Below are positions 29,198-38,305 of a DNA stretch of 64,000 nt, one piece after another. Source of the DNA: Actinomyces oris. GTDB taxonomy: Bacteria > Actinomycetota > Actinomycetes > Actinomycetales > Actinomycetaceae. A model generated the notes under the pieces. That model was not told the DNA's origin. It did no database searches and saw only the letters and a program-made list of their open reading frames with translations. The stretch covers positions 620,001 through 684,000 of the forward strand of contig NZ_VICC01000006.1 of the NCBI RefSeq assembly GCF_006546825.1, given 5' to 3'. Every line of letters begins with the position of its first letter. Position 1 is the stretch's first letter. A program made the position numbers and the translations under genes.

Positions 29198-29362
29198 TCC
29201 AGCGTCCCCCTTCTGCCCGGCTCTGGCTTGACGGGACCTGCCCGACTTTTGTCGACCGTAACATGAATAAGAGGACAAAGCACCGGAGCACGACGCCGGG
29301 GAGTGACAGAACTGATCCGCGGGCTTGTCGCAATCAGCACAACTCCGCGGCGCCCGGTATCA

Positions 29363-29376
29363 CTCGCGGGCGCGAG
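29363..29376 (-). terminator. Short palindrome after proA
   Basis: CTCGCG and CGCGAG arms around GG, four bases past the proA stop. Weak, with no U-tract. Confidence 0.35.
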
Positions 29377-29379
29377 GGG

Positions 29380-30675
29380 TCAGGGACGGATGTGGCCGTC
29401 TCCCTCGACGATCCAGGTCGTCGTCGTCAGCTCGCTCAGTCCCATGGGGCCGCGGGCGTGGAGCTTCTGGGTGGAGATGCCCAGCTCGGCCCCCAGGCCC
29501 AGCTGTCCGCCGTCGGTGAAGCGGGTCGAGGCGTTGACCATGACGGCCGCCGAGTCCATGCCGGCGATGAAGTCGTTGATGACGCTCACGTCCTGGGCGA
29601 GGACCGCCTCGGTGTGTCCGGTGGTGTGGGCACGGATGTGGTCGATGGCCTCCTCCAGGCTCTTCACGACGCGCACGGCCAGGTCCAGCGAGCCGTACTC
29701 GGTGTCCCAGTCGGCCTCAGTGGCCTGTGTCAGGAGGACATCACGTCCAGCGGTCGTCGCAGCCTCGGTCAGGATCCGGTGGGCGGTGGGGTCAGCGTGC
29801 AGGACGGTGTCCTTGTCCCACAGGGCGCGGGCGGCAGCCGGCAGGTAGGTGGCGGCGACGTCGGCGTGGACCAGGAGCGTCTCGGCGGCGTTGCACACGC
29901 CGACGCGCTGGGTCTTGGCGTTGACGATGATGTCCACCGCGGCCTCCAGGTCGGCGCTGGCGTCGACGTAGACGTGGCAGTTGCCCGATCCGGTCTCGAT
30001 GACGGGGACGGTGGACTGCTCGACGACGGTGCGGATGAGCCCGGCCCCTCCCCGCGGCACCAGGGCGTCGACCAGGCCGTGGGCGCGCATGAGGGCGCGG
30101 GCTCCGTCCCGACCGGCGGCATCGACGCTGGTGACGAGATCTGCGGGCAGTTCCTGCGCCTCCAGGGCGCTGCGCAGGGCCGCGACGATGGCGGCGTTGG
30201 AGTCCTGGGCGGCACTGCCCCCGCGCAGGATGATGGCGTTGCCGGACTTGACGGCCAGGGCGGCGGTGTCGACGGTGACGTTGGGGCGGGCCTCGTAGAT
30301 CATGCCGACGACGCCCAGTGGCACCCGGACCCGGCGCACTCGCAGCCCGTTGGGCATGACCGAGCCGTCAACGACCTGGCCCACGGGGTCGGGCAGGGCG
30401 GCCACCTCGCGCAGGGAGTCGGCGATGGCCGACAGCCGCCCACTGTCCAGGGCCAGGCGGTCGAGGAGGCCGGGCTTCATCCCGCCTTGGCGTCCGCGCT
30501 CCAGGTCGGCGGCGTTGGCCGCGAGGATCGCTTCGCCGTGCTCGATCAGGCTGTGGGCCATGGCCTCCAGGGCGGCGTCCTTGACGGCGCGTGGGGCCCT
30601 GGCCAGGCTCCGTTGCGCCACGCGGGCGGAGCGGGCGGTTGCGGTGACGAGCTCGTGGGCCTCAACGTCGTTCAT
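29380..30675 (-). CDS. proA: Glutamate-5-semialdehyde dehydrogenase ProA
   Basis: A 431-residue gamma-glutamyl phosphate reductase, second step of proline synthesis. ALDH-fold hallmarks include GMIYEARPNVTVD, ILRGGSAA, the catalytic cysteine in QRVGVCNAAETLL, and the C-terminal HARGPMGLSEL. Usual length. It lies 34 bases after proB in the same direction. Confidence 0.95.
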   Translation of the reverse strand: MNDVEAHELVTATARSARVAQRSLARAPRAVKDAALEAMAHSLIEHGEAILAANAADLERGRQGGMKPGLLDRLALDSGRLSAIADSLREVAALPDPVGQVVDGSVMPNGLRVRRVRVPLGVVGMIYEARPNVTVDTAALAVKSGNAIILRGGSAAQDSNAAIVAALRSALEAQELPADLVTSVDAAGRDGARALMRAHGLVDALVPRGGAGLIRTVVEQSTVPVIETGSGNCHVYVDASADLEAAVDIIVNAKTQRVGVCNAAETLLVHADVAATYLPAAARALWDKDTVLHADPTAHRILTEAATTAGRDVLLTQATEADWDTEYGSLDLAVRVVKSLEEAIDHIRAHTTGHTEAVLAQDVSVINDFIAGMDSAAVMVNASTRFTDGGQLGLGAELGISTQKLHARGPMGLSELTTTTWIVEGDGHIRP

Positions 30676-30709
30676 GGGGACACCTTAGAAGACGAGGCCG
30701 ATGGTGTCC

Positions 30710-31879
30710 TCAGACCCCGGCGATGCGGGGCAGCTCGGCCAGATCGTCGCGGTGGATCACGGGAGCCACGTGGTCGGGGGCGGGGGCGCCCTCGGCCCGG
30801 GCCGCCAGGACCTCGCGCAACTCGGCTGCGGCGTAGCGGCATATCCCCCGGGCCAGGACGCCCTCGGGGCCGACGACGTCGACGACGGAACCCGGCTCGA
30901 AGTCGCCGTCGAGGCCGTTCAGGCCCGGCAGCAGGAGCGACTTCTTCCCCACGGTCAGGGCCCGGGCCGCCCCGGCGTCGATGAGAACGCGCCCGTCGGG
31001 CTGGGAGGCGTGGGCCATCCACAGCCGGCGGCTGGGGCGGTGGGGACCGGTGGGCTCGAACCAGGTGCCCAGGTCTGCGGGAACCTGTTCCTGGCCCAGG
31101 AGCGCTGCGGCGTCGTCGGCCCGGGCGATGAGGGTGGTGGTGCCCGAGGCGCAGGCGATGGTGGCGGCCTGGAGCTTGGTGGTCATGCCGCCGGTTCCCA
31201 CGAAGGAACCGCGCCCGGAGACACTGACCCCCGCCAGGTCCGCCGAGGAGCGCACGTGGCGGATGGGAGTGGCGCCGGGGGTTCCGGGGCGCGCGGTCCA
31301 CAGGCCGTCGACGTCGGTGAGTAGCACCAGGACGTCGGCGGTCACCAGGTGGGCCACGAGAGCGGCCAGCCGGTCGTTGTCACCGAGGCTGAACTCGCTG
31401 GTGGCCACCGCGTCGTTCTCGTTGATGATGGGGACGGCTCCCAGTGAGAGCAGGGAGTCGAAGGTAGCGCGCACCGTGCGGTAGTGGCTGCGGATGGCGA
31501 CGTCGTGGGCGGTCAGGAGGACCTGGGCGGTCACCAGTCCGTAGGCGCTCATCGCGGTCTCCCAGCGGGCGGCGAGCCGCCCCTGTCCCACGGAGGCGGC
31601 CGCCTGCAGGAGGCTGAGCTCGTCGGGGCGCCGGCTCAGCCCCAGGGGCACCAGCCCTGAGGCGACGGCCCCGGAGGAGACCAGGACGACATCGTGGCCG
31701 CGACTGCGCATACCGGCGATGAGGCCGGCGAGGATATCGATGCGGTTGAGATCGAGCCCGCCGTCGGCGCGTGTCAGGGAGGAGGAGCCGACCTTGACCA
31801 CCACGCGGGCACCCTCAGGCAGGCGTTCCGGGCGCTTCTGCCCGCCCTCGGAGCCGGCATCGGTTGCTGCTGGAGTCAT
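30710..31879 (-). CDS. proB: Glutamate 5-kinase ProB
   Basis: A 389-residue enzyme: amino-acid kinase domain ([11 protein letters not shown] near residue 26, [21 protein letters not shown]) and a C-terminal PUA domain ([13 protein letters not shown] onwards). The ATG at 31879 overlaps the obgE stop by four bases. First step of proline synthesis, likely feedback-inhibited by proline through the kinase domain. Confidence 0.95.
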   Translation of the reverse strand: MTPAATDAGSEGGQKRPERLPEGARVVVKVGSSSLTRADGGLDLNRIDILAGLIAGMRSRGHDVVLVSSGAVASGLVPLGLSRRPDELSLLQAAASVGQGRLAARWETAMSAYGLVTAQVLLTAHDVAIRSHYRTVRATFDSLLSLGAVPIINENDAVATSEFSLGDNDRLAALVAHLVTADVLVLLTDVDGLWTARPGTPGATPIRHVRSSADLAGVSVSGRGSFVGTGGMTTKLQAATIACASGTTTLIARADDAAALLGQEQVPADLGTWFEPTGPHRPSRRLWMAHASQPDGRVLIDAGAARALTVGKKSLLLPGLNGLDGDFEPGSVVDVVGPEGVLARGICRYAAAELREVLAARAEGAPAPDHVAPVIHRDDLAELPRIAGV

Positions 31880-33498
31880 GGGTTCGCGCCTCGGTCCTCG
31901 TCGTCCCCGTGCCAGGAGGCGGCATCGGTCCACAGGCCCTCGGCGGCCTCGTCGCGCAGCTGCTGGCGCGCGGCCTCCTTGGCATCCATCATCTCGTGGT
32001 ACTGGCTGCGCCGCTCCACGTTGGTCCGACGCCGACTGGTCTCCAGGCGCAGGTCGGTCCCTCTGGCGCCCAGCAGCTCGGGCCCGGTGGTCATCGTGGG
32101 CTCCCAGGTGAAGAGCACTCCCCCATCGACCTCGCCGATGAGGACGGTGTCGCCGGCGTGGGCGCCGGCCTTGACAAGCTCGTCCTCGACCCCGGCCGCG
32201 GCCAGGCGGTCGGCGAGGTAGCCGACGGCCTCGTCATTGGTGAAGTCGGTCTGACGCACCCAGCGCTCGGGACGCTGCCCGCGGACCTGGTAGACCTGCC
32301 CCTCGCTGGGATGGGCCAGCAGACGCACCTGGGCGACGCTCTCCTTCTCCCGGCGCCCGACCGCCGCGGGCCGGATGATGGGGCGCGGCTCACCCGAACC
32401 GTCAGTCCCACCGGGCTCGCCGTCGCGCTGGGACATGGCAGGAGCGGCCTTCCGGGCCCGCTCGACCTCACTGGCCAGGGCGAAGGACAGGGGGCGCAGC
32501 CCCGTGTGCGCGACCGCGGAGATGATGTGAACGGGCAGTCCCCGGGCCTCGATGTCGGCGCGCACGAACTCGGCGAGCTCCGCGGCGTCGGGGACATCGA
32601 CCTTGTTGAGCACCACGATGCGGGGGCGCTCCATGAGGGGGACCCGGCCGGTGAGGGAGGGGTTGTCCTCCTGCTCGCCGAGGCGCTCGGAGTAGGCAGC
32701 GAGCTCGGCCTCAATGGTGTCCAGGTCGGAGAGGGGGTCGCGCCCCGGCTCGAGGGTGGCGCAGTCCAGGACGTGGACGATGACGGCGCAGCGCTCGATG
32801 TGCCGCAGGAAGTCAAGTCCCAGACCTTTGCCCTGGGAGGCTCCGGGGATGAGTCCGGGGACGTCGGCGATGGTGTAGCGCACGTCGCCGGCCTCGACGA
32901 CCCCGAGGTTGGGGACGAGGGTCGTGAAGGGGTAGTCGGCGATCTTGGGGCGGGCGGCGCTCATGGCGGCGATGAGGGAGGACTTGCCGGCGCTGGGGTA
33001 GCCCACCAGGGCGACGTCGGCGATGGTCTTGAGCTCCAAGGTGATGTCCTGGGTCTGACCGGGCTCTCCCAGGAGGTGGAAGCCGGGGGCCTTGCGCTTG
33101 GAGGAGGCCAGGGAGAAGTTGCCGCGTCCGCCGGTGCCGCCCTGGGCGACGACGACGCTGGTGCCCTCCCCCACGAGGTCGGCGATGACCTGACCGCGCG
33201 AGTCCTTGACGACGGTGCCCTCAGGAACGGGCAGGACGAGGTTCTTGCCGTCGGTACCGCGGCGCCAGTCCCCCATGCCGGGGGTGCCGTTGCCGGCCCG
33301 CTGGTGCGGGGAGCGGTGGTAGCTCAGCAGGGTCGTCACCCGGGGGTCGACCGTCAGGACGACGTCACCGCCATGACCGCCGTCGCCGCCGTCGGGCCCG
33401 GCCAGGGGCTTGAACTTCTCACGGTGCACGGAGGTGCAACCGTTGCCGCCGTCGCCGCCGGCCACGTGGAGGACCACTCGGTCAATGAAGCTGGGCAT
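31876..33498 (-). CDS. obgE: Obg/CgtA GTPase ObgE
   Basis: A 540-residue ribosome-associated GTPase. Gly-rich Obg domain (1-158, [18 protein letters not shown]), G domain with [15 protein letters not shown] and NKVD, and the OCT domain (around [10 protein letters not shown] to VLFTWEP). RBS AGGAGA precedes the ATG. Standard rplU-rpmA-obgE order, extended here by proBA. Confidence 0.96.
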   Translation of the reverse strand: MPSFIDRVVLHVAGGDGGNGCTSVHREKFKPLAGPDGGDGGHGGDVVLTVDPRVTTLLSYHRSPHQRAGNGTPGMGDWRRGTDGKNLVLPVPEGTVVKDSRGQVIADLVGEGTSVVVAQGGTGGRGNFSLASSKRKAPGFHLLGEPGQTQDITLELKTIADVALVGYPSAGKSSLIAAMSAARPKIADYPFTTLVPNLGVVEAGDVRYTIADVPGLIPGASQGKGLGLDFLRHIERCAVIVHVLDCATLEPGRDPLSDLDTIEAELAAYSERLGEQEDNPSLTGRVPLMERPRIVVLNKVDVPDAAELAEFVRADIEARGLPVHIISAVAHTGLRPLSFALASEVERARKAAPAMSQRDGEPGGTDGSGEPRPIIRPAAVGRREKESVAQVRLLAHPSEGQVYQVRGQRPERWVRQTDFTNDEAVGYLADRLAAAGVEDELVKAGAHAGDTVLIGEVDGGVLFTWEPTMTTGPELLGARGTDLRLETSRRRTNVERRSQYHEMMDAKEAARQQLRDEAAEGLWTDAASWHGDDEDRGANP

Positions 33499-33523
33499 GG
33501 GGTCTCCTGTGAGTCCGGGATAG

Positions 33524-33563
33524 CGCGAGAGGGCGGACGGCAGGTGCCGTCCGCCCTCTCGCG
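33524..33563 (-). terminator. Exceptionally long hairpin between rpmA and obgE
   Basis: Two perfectly complementary 19-base arms (CGCGAGAGGGCGGACGGCA and its complement) are separated by two bases. It starts 22 bases after the rpmA stop and ends 26 bases before obgE. It may partly stop transcription after the ribosomal genes or be an RNase III processing site. Confidence 0.75.
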
Positions 33564-33584
33564 ACGTGGTGATGTGCTCGGGGC

Positions 33585-33842
33585 TCAGGCCTCGGGGAGC
33601 ACGACGTTGACGACCCGGCGACCGCGGAAGGTGCCGAACTCGACGTTACCGGCGGCGGTGGCGAACAGGGTGTCGTCGTTGCCGCGGCCGACGTTACGGC
33701 CCGGGTGGAAGTGGGTGCCGCGCTGGCGGACGATGATCTCGCCGGCCTTGACGAACTGGCCGCCGAAGCGCTTGACGCCGAGGCGCTGCGCGTTGGAGTC
33801 GCGGCCGTTACGGGAGGAACCAAGACCCTTCTTGTGTGCCAT
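33585..33842 (-). CDS. rpmA: Ribosomal protein bL27
   Basis: 85 residues; begins [16 protein letters not shown] without the cleaved N-terminal extension seen in Firmicutes, and contains the conserved [22 protein letters not shown]. Follows rplU by 69 bases. Confidence 0.98.
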   Translation of the reverse strand: MAHKKGLGSSRNGRDSNAQRLGVKRFGGQFVKAGEIIVRQRGTHFHPGRNVGRGNDDTLFATAAGNVEFGTFRGRRVVNVVLPEA

Positions 33843-33911
33843 GGTTGAAGGCTTCTTTCTTCTCGAGCGTGTGCGTTCAGGATGCCCGCGTACTGGCTGA
33901 CGCCGGGGCGG

Positions 33912-34232
33912 TCACTTGATGGCGGTGACCTTGACGGCCGTCAGCTGAGCGCGGTGGCCCTGGCGCTTGCGGAAGCCGGTCTTGTTCTTGAACTTGAGGA
34001 TGTTGATCTTGGGGCCCTTCTCGTCGCCGATGATCTCGGCGGTGACGGAGGACTTGGCCAGATCGGCGGCAGAGGTGGTCACCTTGTCGCCGTCCACCAG
34101 CATGACGGGGGCGAGGGTGACCTCGTCGCCGATCTCACCAGCAAGCTTGTCGACAACCACGACGTCGCCGACGGAGACCTTCTCCTGACGGCCGCCGGCC
34201 TTGACGATCGCGTAGACCACTTGAATGCTCAT
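33912..34232 (-). CDS. rplU: Ribosomal protein bL21
   Basis: 106 residues with [17 protein letters not shown] and the C-terminal [15 protein letters not shown] signature. A five-residue N-terminal extension (MSIQV) precedes the usual start. First gene of the rplU-rpmA-obgE-proBA unit; the 176-base upstream region carries a possible minus-strand -10 TAGAGT. Confidence 0.97.
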   Translation of the reverse strand: MSIQVVYAIVKAGGRQEKVSVGDVVVVDKLAGEIGDEVTLAPVMLVDGDKVTTSAADLAKSSVTAEIIGDEKGPKINILKFKNKTGFRKRQGHRAQLTAVKVTAIK

Positions 34233-34408
34233 CTCTGTAGATTCTTCGAAAGGCTCTCACTCGCTGCAAGACCGGGATCGGCCTCGCCGGGAGGGCCCTG
34301 TCTGGGCAATGGCGCAAGAAGCACCGGCAGATAACTCTAGGCGATCATGTCGCCAGCACCAACCTCCGATCCGCCCCGTCCCCTGTGTTCTTGGGCACGG
34401 AGACGTCG

Positions 34409-37400
34409 TCAGGCCGACTCCTCCGGGGTGTCTGAAGAATTCTCCGGTGAGGGCGCGGCGCTCTTGGCCGCGGCCCGCCGTCGCGTCCTCCTCGCCGGCT
34501 TGTCCTCGGCCGGCTCAGACGGCGCCTCGCCGGGCTGCGGCTCAGCGGGGTCCTCGGAGGTCGCGACAGCCTTCTTCTCGGCCTTCTTGCCGGTCTTCCT
34601 CCCCGACTTCTTGTCCGCCTTGTCGCTCTTCTTCTCACTGGACTTCTTCGCCGGCTTCTTGTCAGCCGCCTTCCTCGACCGGCTCTTGACCGGCTTGTCC
34701 TCGACCGGGACATCCGAAGCATCCTGGCCATCGGCGGGCTGCCCGTTCTCCGCGGTCTGCGCCGCAGCGTCGGCGGTGTCACTCACGCCGGCCTCCGGGG
34801 CCTCAACGGCCCCCTGATCCTCATGAGACTCCTGTCCCTCCTGCTGGCTGTCCTTGTGAGCCTGCTCGGCGGCGGCCGCGATCTGAGCCAGGGCGCCGCG
34901 CACTGCCGCCCGAGCCTCGTCGTCGGCTCCGGGTTCTGGCGATGCGGCGACGTCGCGCCCTGCCGACGCCTTGCCGCGACCGGAGCCCTTGGGGCTCTTG
35001 GAGCCCTTGGTCTCCTGAGAGTCCTGCTTAGTCTCCTTCTTGCCCCCGCCGGCAGCCTGCTCCTCACGGTTCTTGCGTCCGCGCGAGCGCCCGCCCCCGC
35101 GCGAGGCGGAGGCCGACATGTCGACCTGCTGGTTCTCCACGGGCTCGTCGTGAACGATGAAGCCCCGGCCCTTGCAGTGCTCGCAGGTGGTGGAGAAGGC
35201 CTCGACCAGGCCCTGCCCCACCCGTTTGCGGGTCATCTGGACCAGTCCCAGCGAGGTGACCTCGGTGACCTGGTGGCGTGTCCGGTCGCGCCCCAGGCAC
35301 TCCACGAGCCGGCGCAGCACGAGGTCCCGGTTGGACTCCAGGACCATGTCGACGAAGTCGATGACGACCATGCCGCCGATGTCGCGCAGGCGCAGCTGGC
35401 GGACGATCTCTTCGGCGGCCTCCAGGTTGTTGCGGGTGACGGTCTCCTCCAGCGTGCCCCCCGCGCCGGTGAAGCGCCCGGTGTTGACGTCGATGACGGT
35501 CATCGCCTCGGTGCGGTCGATGACCAGGGTGCCGCCGCTGGGGAGCCAGACCTTGCGGTCGAAGCCCTTGGCGAGCTGCTCGTCGACGCGGTGGGCGGCG
35601 AAGACGTCCTCGGGTCCGACCCAGTGCTCGAGGCGCTCGGACAGATCCGGGCTGACCTCGTCGATGTACTGCGAGACCGTGGACCAGGTGTTGTCCCCGG
35701 AGACGACGAGCTTGCGGAAGTCTTCGTTGAAGACGTCGCGGATGACTCTCACGGCGAGCTCGGGCTCACCCTTGAGCAGGACGGGGGCCTTGCCGCTGCC
35801 CTTCATGACGGAGGACGCCTTCTTGTCGATGGCCTCCCACTGGGCCACGAGGCGCTCGACGTCGGCGGTCAGCTGCTCCTGGGTGGCCCCCTCCGCGGCG
35901 GTGCGCACGATGACTCCGGCCGAGTCGGGCACGATCCGCTTGAGGATCTTCTTCAGGCGGCTGCGCTCGGTATCCGGCAGCTTGCGCGAGATACCTGTCA
36001 TGGTGCCGCCGGGGACCAGGACCAGGTATCGGCCCGCCAGGGTGATCTGGCTGGTGAGCCGGGCGCCCTTGTGGCCGATGGGGTCCTTGGTGACCTGGAC
36101 CAGGACGGTGTCGCCGCTGGAGAGGGCGTCCTCGATACGGCGGGGCCTGCCCTCCAAGCCGGCGGCGTCCCAGTTGACCTCGCCGGCGTAGAGGACGGCG
36201 TTGCGCCCCTTGCCCAGATCCACGAAGGCGGCCTCCATGGAGGGCAGGACGTTCTGAACCCGGCCGACGTAGACATTGCCGACCATGGAGGTCTGGGTGT
36301 GCCGGGAGACGTAGTGCTCCACGAGGAGCCCGTCCTCCAGGACGGCGATCTGGTTGAGGCCGTCGGACTCGCGCACGATCATCTGCCGGTCCACGGACTC
36401 GCGACGGGCCAGGAACTCGGCCTCGGTGACGATGGGACGACGGCGCCCGGCCGCCCTGCCCTCGCGGCGGCGCTGACGTTTGGCCTCCAGGCGGGTGGAC
36501 CCCTTGAGGGCGGTCACCTCGTCACGCAGGTCACCACTGTCCGAGCGGGTACGGGAGCGACGTCGCCGGCGGCGCGATCCGGACACGGTACTCGTGGCGC
36601 TCTCCGCAGCGGCATCGGAGGAGGTCTCACGCGAGGGAGCCTCATCGGCGCTGTCATCCTCCGCGGCCTGCGACTCATCATCGGCGTCGGCGCGCGTCGG
36701 GTCTTCGCCACGCGAGCGCGAGCGCCGACCGCGCCCACCACGGCGCCGCTTGCGGCGGGCCCCGCCCTCGCGGGCATCCTCCGAAGAATCGGCCCGGGCC
36801 TCATCGGTCCCGTCAGCACTGTCAGTGCCATCGGCCTCTGAGACCTCGGCGGGCTCGGCGTCGGCCTCGTCGTGGGAGGAGCCCTCGCGGCGCTCCTGCG
36901 GGGCCCCGGTACCGGCGGCAGCCCGCCGACGCCGACGGCCGCGACCGCCACTGCGGTCGGCACGGGAGGACTCGGACTCAGCATCCTCGTCATGTCCCTG
37001 GGCACCGGTCCGCGCGTCGGAGCCCCCCTCATCCGCCTCGTCCTTGGCTCCCTGGTGACGCGAGGCAGTCGGCGCCTCCTGGGGAGCGGCGCTCGCCGCG
37101 GTGACCCGACGACGCCGACGGGCCCGGCTGGGGTCGGGGGCCTGGAACAGGAGCGAGGCGGCAGGAAGCCGGGGGACCTGGAGGTCCTCCTCCTCATCGA
37201 GGTTCGTGCCGGCGGGCTCGTCGCCTTCGTGGGGCTGGTCGGCTTCCTCGTCGTCGGTCTCGTCGATCTCAGCCGCCCCCTCGACCTGGTCCTCGAGATC
37301 CTCCTGCGCGGCTTCGCCGCTCGATGCATCCTCGGTCACGCCCAGCTCGTCAGGCTCGTCGGCCTCGACGGCGACACGGGCCTCGGCGGCGGGAGCCTCC

Positions 37401-37684
37401 TCAGGAGCGGCGGAGGCCGCGACAACCTTCCGGCGCCGACGCGGCGGGACCGGCTCAGCCACAGGAACTGCCGGGGCCTGCTGCACACCGGGTTCCTCAA
37501 GGCCGGAGATGGTGACGGTCTCCGAACTCCCCGCCGAACCGGGCTGCTCGGCAACGGGGGCCTGTGCGGGGGCGGCCGCGGCCGCGGTGACCCTGCGGCG
37601 GCGGCGCGGAGCCGGGGAGCTCACGGCCTCACCGTCGCCGTGCTCGAAGGATTCTGTTGATTCTGATGTGGTGCGACGTGCCAT
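34409..37684 (-). CDS. rne: Ribonuclease E/G with long disordered arms
   Basis: A 1091-residue endoribonuclease. Residues 1-400 are Glu/Ala/Arg/Ser-rich with repeated RRRR(K/R)VTAA(A/S)AAP-type motifs; the S1 domain begins near 465 (GNVYVGRV), the two catalytic aspartates lie near 730 (TVIDVNTG) and 775 (VVIDFVDM), and the zinc-link CEHC is near 836. Residues 870-1091 are Lys/Glu-rich. Both arms resemble actinobacterial RNase E scaffolds for RNA and degradosome binding. Single-gene unit upstream of rplU. Confidence 0.95.
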   Translation of the reverse strand: MARRTTSESTESFEHGDGEAVSSPAPRRRRRVTAAAAAPAQAPVAEQPGSAGSSETVTISGLEEPGVQQAPAVPVAEPVPPRRRRKVVAASAAPEEAPAAEARVAVEADEPDELGVTEDASSGEAAQEDLEDQVEGAAEIDETDDEEADQPHEGDEPAGTNLDEEEDLQVPRLPAASLLFQAPDPSRARRRRRVTAASAAPQEAPTASRHQGAKDEADEGGSDARTGAQGHDEDAESESSRADRSGGRGRRRRRAAAGTGAPQERREGSSHDEADAEPAEVSEADGTDSADGTDEARADSSEDAREGGARRKRRRGGRGRRSRSRGEDPTRADADDESQAAEDDSADEAPSRETSSDAAAESATSTVSGSRRRRRRSRTRSDSGDLRDEVTALKGSTRLEAKRQRRREGRAAGRRRPIVTEAEFLARRESVDRQMIVRESDGLNQIAVLEDGLLVEHYVSRHTQTSMVGNVYVGRVQNVLPSMEAAFVDLGKGRNAVLYAGEVNWDAAGLEGRPRRIEDALSSGDTVLVQVTKDPIGHKGARLTSQITLAGRYLVLVPGGTMTGISRKLPDTERSRLKKILKRIVPDSAGVIVRTAAEGATQEQLTADVERLVAQWEAIDKKASSVMKGSGKAPVLLKGEPELAVRVIRDVFNEDFRKLVVSGDNTWSTVSQYIDEVSPDLSERLEHWVGPEDVFAAHRVDEQLAKGFDRKVWLPSGGTLVIDRTEAMTVIDVNTGRFTGAGGTLEETVTRNNLEAAEEIVRQLRLRDIGGMVVIDFVDMVLESNRDLVLRRLVECLGRDRTRHQVTEVTSLGLVQMTRKRVGQGLVEAFSTTCEHCKGRGFIVHDEPVENQQVDMSASASRGGGRSRGRKNREEQAAGGGKKETKQDSQETKGSKSPKGSGRGKASAGRDVAASPEPGADDEARAAVRGALAQIAAAAEQAHKDSQQEGQESHEDQGAVEAPEAGVSDTADAAAQTAENGQPADGQDASDVPVEDKPVKSRSRKAADKKPAKKSSEKKSDKADKKSGRKTGKKAEKKAVATSEDPAEPQPGEAPSEPAEDKPARRTRRRAAAKSAAPSPENSSDTPEESA

Positions 37685-38203
37685 GGGGCTTGCACTCTCC
37701 GGGGCCGACGCCGTCGCCGTACCCTCGACGCGTCAGCGCGGTTGTGCCCCCTAGCGGGAGCAGCGAAAAAGTCTTGAGCGCACCCGCGAGGGCGCACACC
37801 TCACCTGACGTCCACTCAGACCGGGCTCGCAGCGGCGCATCTCAGGCGGCGCAAGGTCCTCGGACAGGGACGGTCGTAAGGCGCGGCTTCAGGTACTGGT
37901 ACGAGGCACCCGACGCCGACTCGAAGTATCCCACACAAACGCCGAGATGCGCTTGTGCGACTCATGGCGCCCTCGATCTGCGTTCACGTTGCCCTCATCA
38001 CGCCCCCAGCAGGCACCCACCCCTCGACCAGACACGCAGCAAGCCCCACCAACGTGTCACGGACTTTCATCCCCGTTCTGCGACAACCACACCTGCACCG
38101 CTTGCCCGATAAAGCGCCGCGACATCGCCTCGTCAGCGAGGCGCCCACAAGAAAAGAACCGGTCGGACCGCATACTGCGACACCTTCACACGCCACACGT
38201 TTC

Positions 38204-38232
38204 ACGACATGACGTCATGGTTGCCTTATAAT
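38204..38232 (+). promoter_or_regulatory. cydA promoter with palindrome in the spacer
   Basis: A perfect -10 TATAAT (38227-38232) is 17 bases from ACGACA (38204-38209, four of six to TTGACA). The spacer and the end of the -35 contain the perfect 12-base palindrome CATGACGTCATG (38208-38219), ideally placed for a repressor or an activator of spacer-occluding type. Confidence 0.7.
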
Positions 38233-38244
38233 ACTCCTATTGAC

Positions 38245-38262
38245 CTGTAGGACGATCTACAG
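38245..38262 (+). promoter_or_regulatory. Dyad just after the predicted cydA transcription start
   Basis: CTGTAG and CTACAG arms around GACGAT, beginning about six bases after the expected start site; either an operator or a small 5' hairpin. Confidence 0.45.
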
Positions 38263-38305
38263 AGCAACCTATCGATCTCATCACCATCTCCGAAAGGTGG
38301 CGCGG

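Larger units (their letters stand above)
37685..38305. other. Divergent control region between rne and cydA
   Basis: A 621-base region, poorer in G+C in its second half. The right end carries the cydA promoter with two dyads (listed separately). The left part should contain the rne promoter and 5' leader; no conserved reading frame or RNA gene was recognised in either direction. Confidence 0.6.

Noticed and set aside
29263-30984. 573-codon plus-strand open frame
   Set aside because: Antisense to proA and proB; composition is that of a shadow frame.
31864-33900. 678-codon plus-strand open frame
   Set aside because: Antisense to obgE and rpmA, low-complexity, no recognisable domain.
34823-36841. 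672-codon plus-strand open frame
   Set aside because: Antisense to rne; no domain and no ribosome site.
37685-38305. Small genes in the rne-cydA gap
   Set aside because: Short open frames in both directions overlap each other, lack ribosome sites and resemble nothing; promoter elements explain the right end.
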